From the NCBI GenBank assembly GCA_900319595.1, contig ONOZ01000185.1, forward strand, positions 1 through 15,668: 15,668 nucleotides of DNA, in the 5' to 3' direction. The translations under genes were made by a program, and so were the position numbers. The stretch comes from an uncultured Bacteroidales bacterium (GTDB lineage Bacteria > Bacteroidota > Bacteroidia > Bacteroidales > P3). Shown piece after piece: positions 14,059-15,668 of this stretch. Every line of letters begins with the position of its first letter. Position 1 is the stretch's first letter. The notes under the pieces are model-generated. The model was not told where the DNA came from. It saw only the letters and a program-made list of their open reading frames with translations, and did not search any database.

Positions 14059-15668
14059 ATGTATAAAAAGTATTGTTTAATATGCATCGCCTTTGTTTTT
14101 TTGAGTTTGAGTTTAATTAAAGCCCAAACGGATTCTTTGCAAACTGTACATCCAGAAAATACAAACAAAAAAACTGTTGGTCTTGTATTAAGTGGAGGCG
14201 GAGCAAAGGGATTAGCACACATTGGAGTATTAAAAGCATTGGAAGAAAATGGTATAAAAGTTGATTATGTAGCAGGAACTTCTATGGGTGCAATTATTGG
14301 AGGGCTGTACGTAAGTGGTTATTCGCCACAAGAGATTGAACAAATTTTCTATTCCGAAGAATTGAACGAATGGCTGAATACAAAAGTTGATAACAAATAT
14401 CAATATTATTACAGATTACCAGATAATGAACCTACCATGTTTGGTATTGGTCTTGATGTCAAGAATAAATTTAAAGCAGACATTCCTTTGAGTCTTATAA
14501 ATCCTATTCTAATGGATTTTGCTTTTATGCAATTTTTTGCATCTGCCGATGAGATTTGTGGTGGCAATTATAATAATCTTATGATGCCTTTCTTTTGCAT
14601 TGCTTCTGATATTGGGAAAAAACAACAGTCTATCCAACAAAGCGGGGTGTTACATAAAAGTATTAGAGCTTCAATGACTTTTCCATTTTTCTTTGCTCCC
14701 ATAAATATAGACGGAAGTTTGATGTGCGATGGTGGAATATATAATAATTTTCCGTCTGTTGAAATGGAAAAATTCTACTCTCCCGACTATGTCATTGGTG
14801 TTAAAGTAGTTGATAACTTCGACACTCCTAACGATGAAGATATTGTCCTATATATAGAGAATATGGTTGCCTTAGATTCTAAATATGATATTCCAACTAA
14901 GGAGCATATAATGATAGAACCTGATATGAAATTTATCTCCATTATGGATTTCTCTTCAAAAGAAGAATGTATAAACAAAGGTTATCAAACTACAATAGAC
15001 AAAATAGACAAAATTATATCATCTATTAAAGATACAGTAAGCAAAAGTTATTTTGATAAAATAAGAAACGATTTTAATGCAAAAAAGAAACCTTTGATTA
15101 TCAGTAATATTCTTGTCCATGGAGTCAATTCTCATACAAAAACATATATAGAACGCTTGATGACAACCAAAATTCGTAAAGATACCATACATATTGACGA
15201 CTTAAAAACAAATTATATGACCGTTGCATCAATACCAAATATAAAAAGTATCGAGCCACATATATATTACGACAATTTTCTTAAAAACTATACATTAGAT
15301 TTGAACGTTAAGACAAAAAACACATTGGTTGCCAAAATCGGTGGTGTTCTTTCAACTGACCCTATAAGTAATATGTTTATAGGTACAGAATATAATTTTT
15401 TACAACGTTACGCTTACAAAATAAGAACAAACGGCTACTTTGGACGTTATTATTCTGCCATTAATTCCTCCTTCCTTATGGATTTCCCCAACAAAATGTC
15501 CCCCTTTCATGCGGAAATCCAAGTCAATTTAAATCGTTGGAACTACTTTCGCAATCGTAGTGGATTGTTCGAATATTCTGCAACAAATTATATTGTACAA
15601 CGAGAAAGCAATGTTCAATTGAAAATAGGTATGCCCGTAACAAAAAAAAGCAAATTAGAAATAAAAAC
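14059..15668 (+). CDS. Patatin-like phospholipase with POTRA and outer-membrane beta-barrel (PlpD type), 3' end missing
   Basis: The 536 visible codons run off the right edge. Residues 1-22 (MYKKYCLICIAFVFLSLSLI then KA-Q) are a signal peptide. The patatin domain (about 39-250) has the oxyanion loop SGGGAKG (45-51), the nucleophile elbow GTSMG with S75, and the catalytic aspartate D224 in CDGGIYNNFP, so it should be an active serine lipase. Residues about 345-417 look like a POTRA domain (LIISNILVHGVNSHTKTYIE then a predicted alpha-beta pattern). From about 420 the sequence alternates as in the surface-antigen (Omp85-like) barrel. This order, signal-patatin-POTRA-barrel, is that of PlpD-type V secretion proteins, in which the barrel anchors or exports the lipase. 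The first ATG after the -7 element is used. Divergent from the HydS-like gene. The barrel is incomplete here, so its length is unknown. Confidence 0.9.
   Translation, partial: MYKKYCLICIAFVFLSLSLIKAQTDSLQTVHPENTNKKTVGLVLSGGGAKGLAHIGVLKALEENGIKVDYVAGTSMGAIIGGLYVSGYSPQEIEQIFYSEELNEWLNTKVDNKYQYYYRLPDNEPTMFGIGLDVKNKFKADIPLSLINPILMDFAFMQFFASADEICGGNYNNLMMPFFCIASDIGKKQQSIQQSGVLHKSIRASMTFPFFFAPINIDGSLMCDGGIYNNFPSVEMEKFYSPDYVIGVKVVDNFDTPNDEDIVLYIENMVALDSKYDIPTKEHIMIEPDMKFISIMDFSSKEECINKGYQTTIDKIDKIISSIKDTVSKSYFDKIRNDFNAKKKPLIISNILVHGVNSHTKTYIERLMTTKIRKDTIHIDDLKTNYMTVASIPNIKSIEPHIYYDNFLKNYTLDLNVKTKNTLVAKIGGVLSTDPISNMFIGTEYNFLQRYAYKIRTNGYFGRYYSAINSSFLMDFPNKMSPFHAEIQVNLNRWNYFRNRSGLFEYSATNYIVQRESNVQLKIGMPVTKKSKLEIK

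Noticed and set aside
13995..14222. 75-residue minus-strand ORF across the patatin gene start
   Set aside because: It is antisense to the signal peptide and SGGGAKG coding region and covers the patatin promoter; no supporting features.

Overview
The window looks like a chromosomal segment of an AT-rich, anaerobic member of the Bacteroidota, most likely Bacteroidales. Three things point there. Most gene starts are preceded by the Bacteroidota -7 element TAnnTTTG, in several cases with a CAAA or TTG-type -33 partner, and Shine-Dalgarno sequences are weak or absent. Rho carries the long basic, disordered N-terminal insertion typical of this phylum. The class III (oxygen-sensitive) ribonucleotide reductase pair, a membrane pyrophosphatase and an [FeFe]-hydrogenase-like sensor fit strictly anaerobic life. 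No insertion sequence, prophage, CRISPR array, tRNA or rRNA was seen, so this is mostly core chromosome.

Layout, left to right. (1) 1-917, minus: the N-terminal 305 codons of rho, running off the left edge, with a short structured leader. (2) 1206-3836, plus: valS, divergent from rho. (3) A strong bidirectional terminator at 3972-4015 separates valS from a convergent TM2-domain envelope protein (4046-4582 or 4594, minus). (4) 4837-7257, minus: a K460-type membrane pyrophosphatase (hppA) with a well-formed promoter and a palindrome at its predicted transcription start. (5) 7472-10208, minus: nrdD followed by nrdG, with a 13-bp perfect inverted repeat in the 88-nt gap between them. (6) 10209-10683: a long AT-rich intergenic region holding degenerate ~20-bp direct repeats, perfect palindromes and two -7 elements reading towards nrdD. 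(7) 10684-11166, plus: a low-molecular-weight protein tyrosine phosphatase. (8) 11268-13798, minus: a ferredoxin / [FeFe]-hydrogenase-like / Fe-S / PAS sensor protein directly followed by ung, only 5 nt apart. (9) 14059 to the right edge, plus: a patatin-POTRA-beta-barrel phospholipase of the PlpD type, cut by the window.

How they may work together: nrdD and nrdG form a working pair, NrdG installing the glycyl radical in NrdD to make deoxynucleotides without oxygen. The hydrogenase-like protein looks like a redox or H2 sensor rather than a metabolic enzyme: it lacks the usual proton-relay cysteine and ends in a PAS module. It has no recognisable signalling partner here, and its tight coupling to the DNA-repair gene ung is the most unexpected arrangement in the window. 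The other genes are housekeeping or envelope functions, each with its own promoter. I did not find a clearly new multi-gene system. The most rewarding leads are the sensor/ung pair and the nrdD upstream region.
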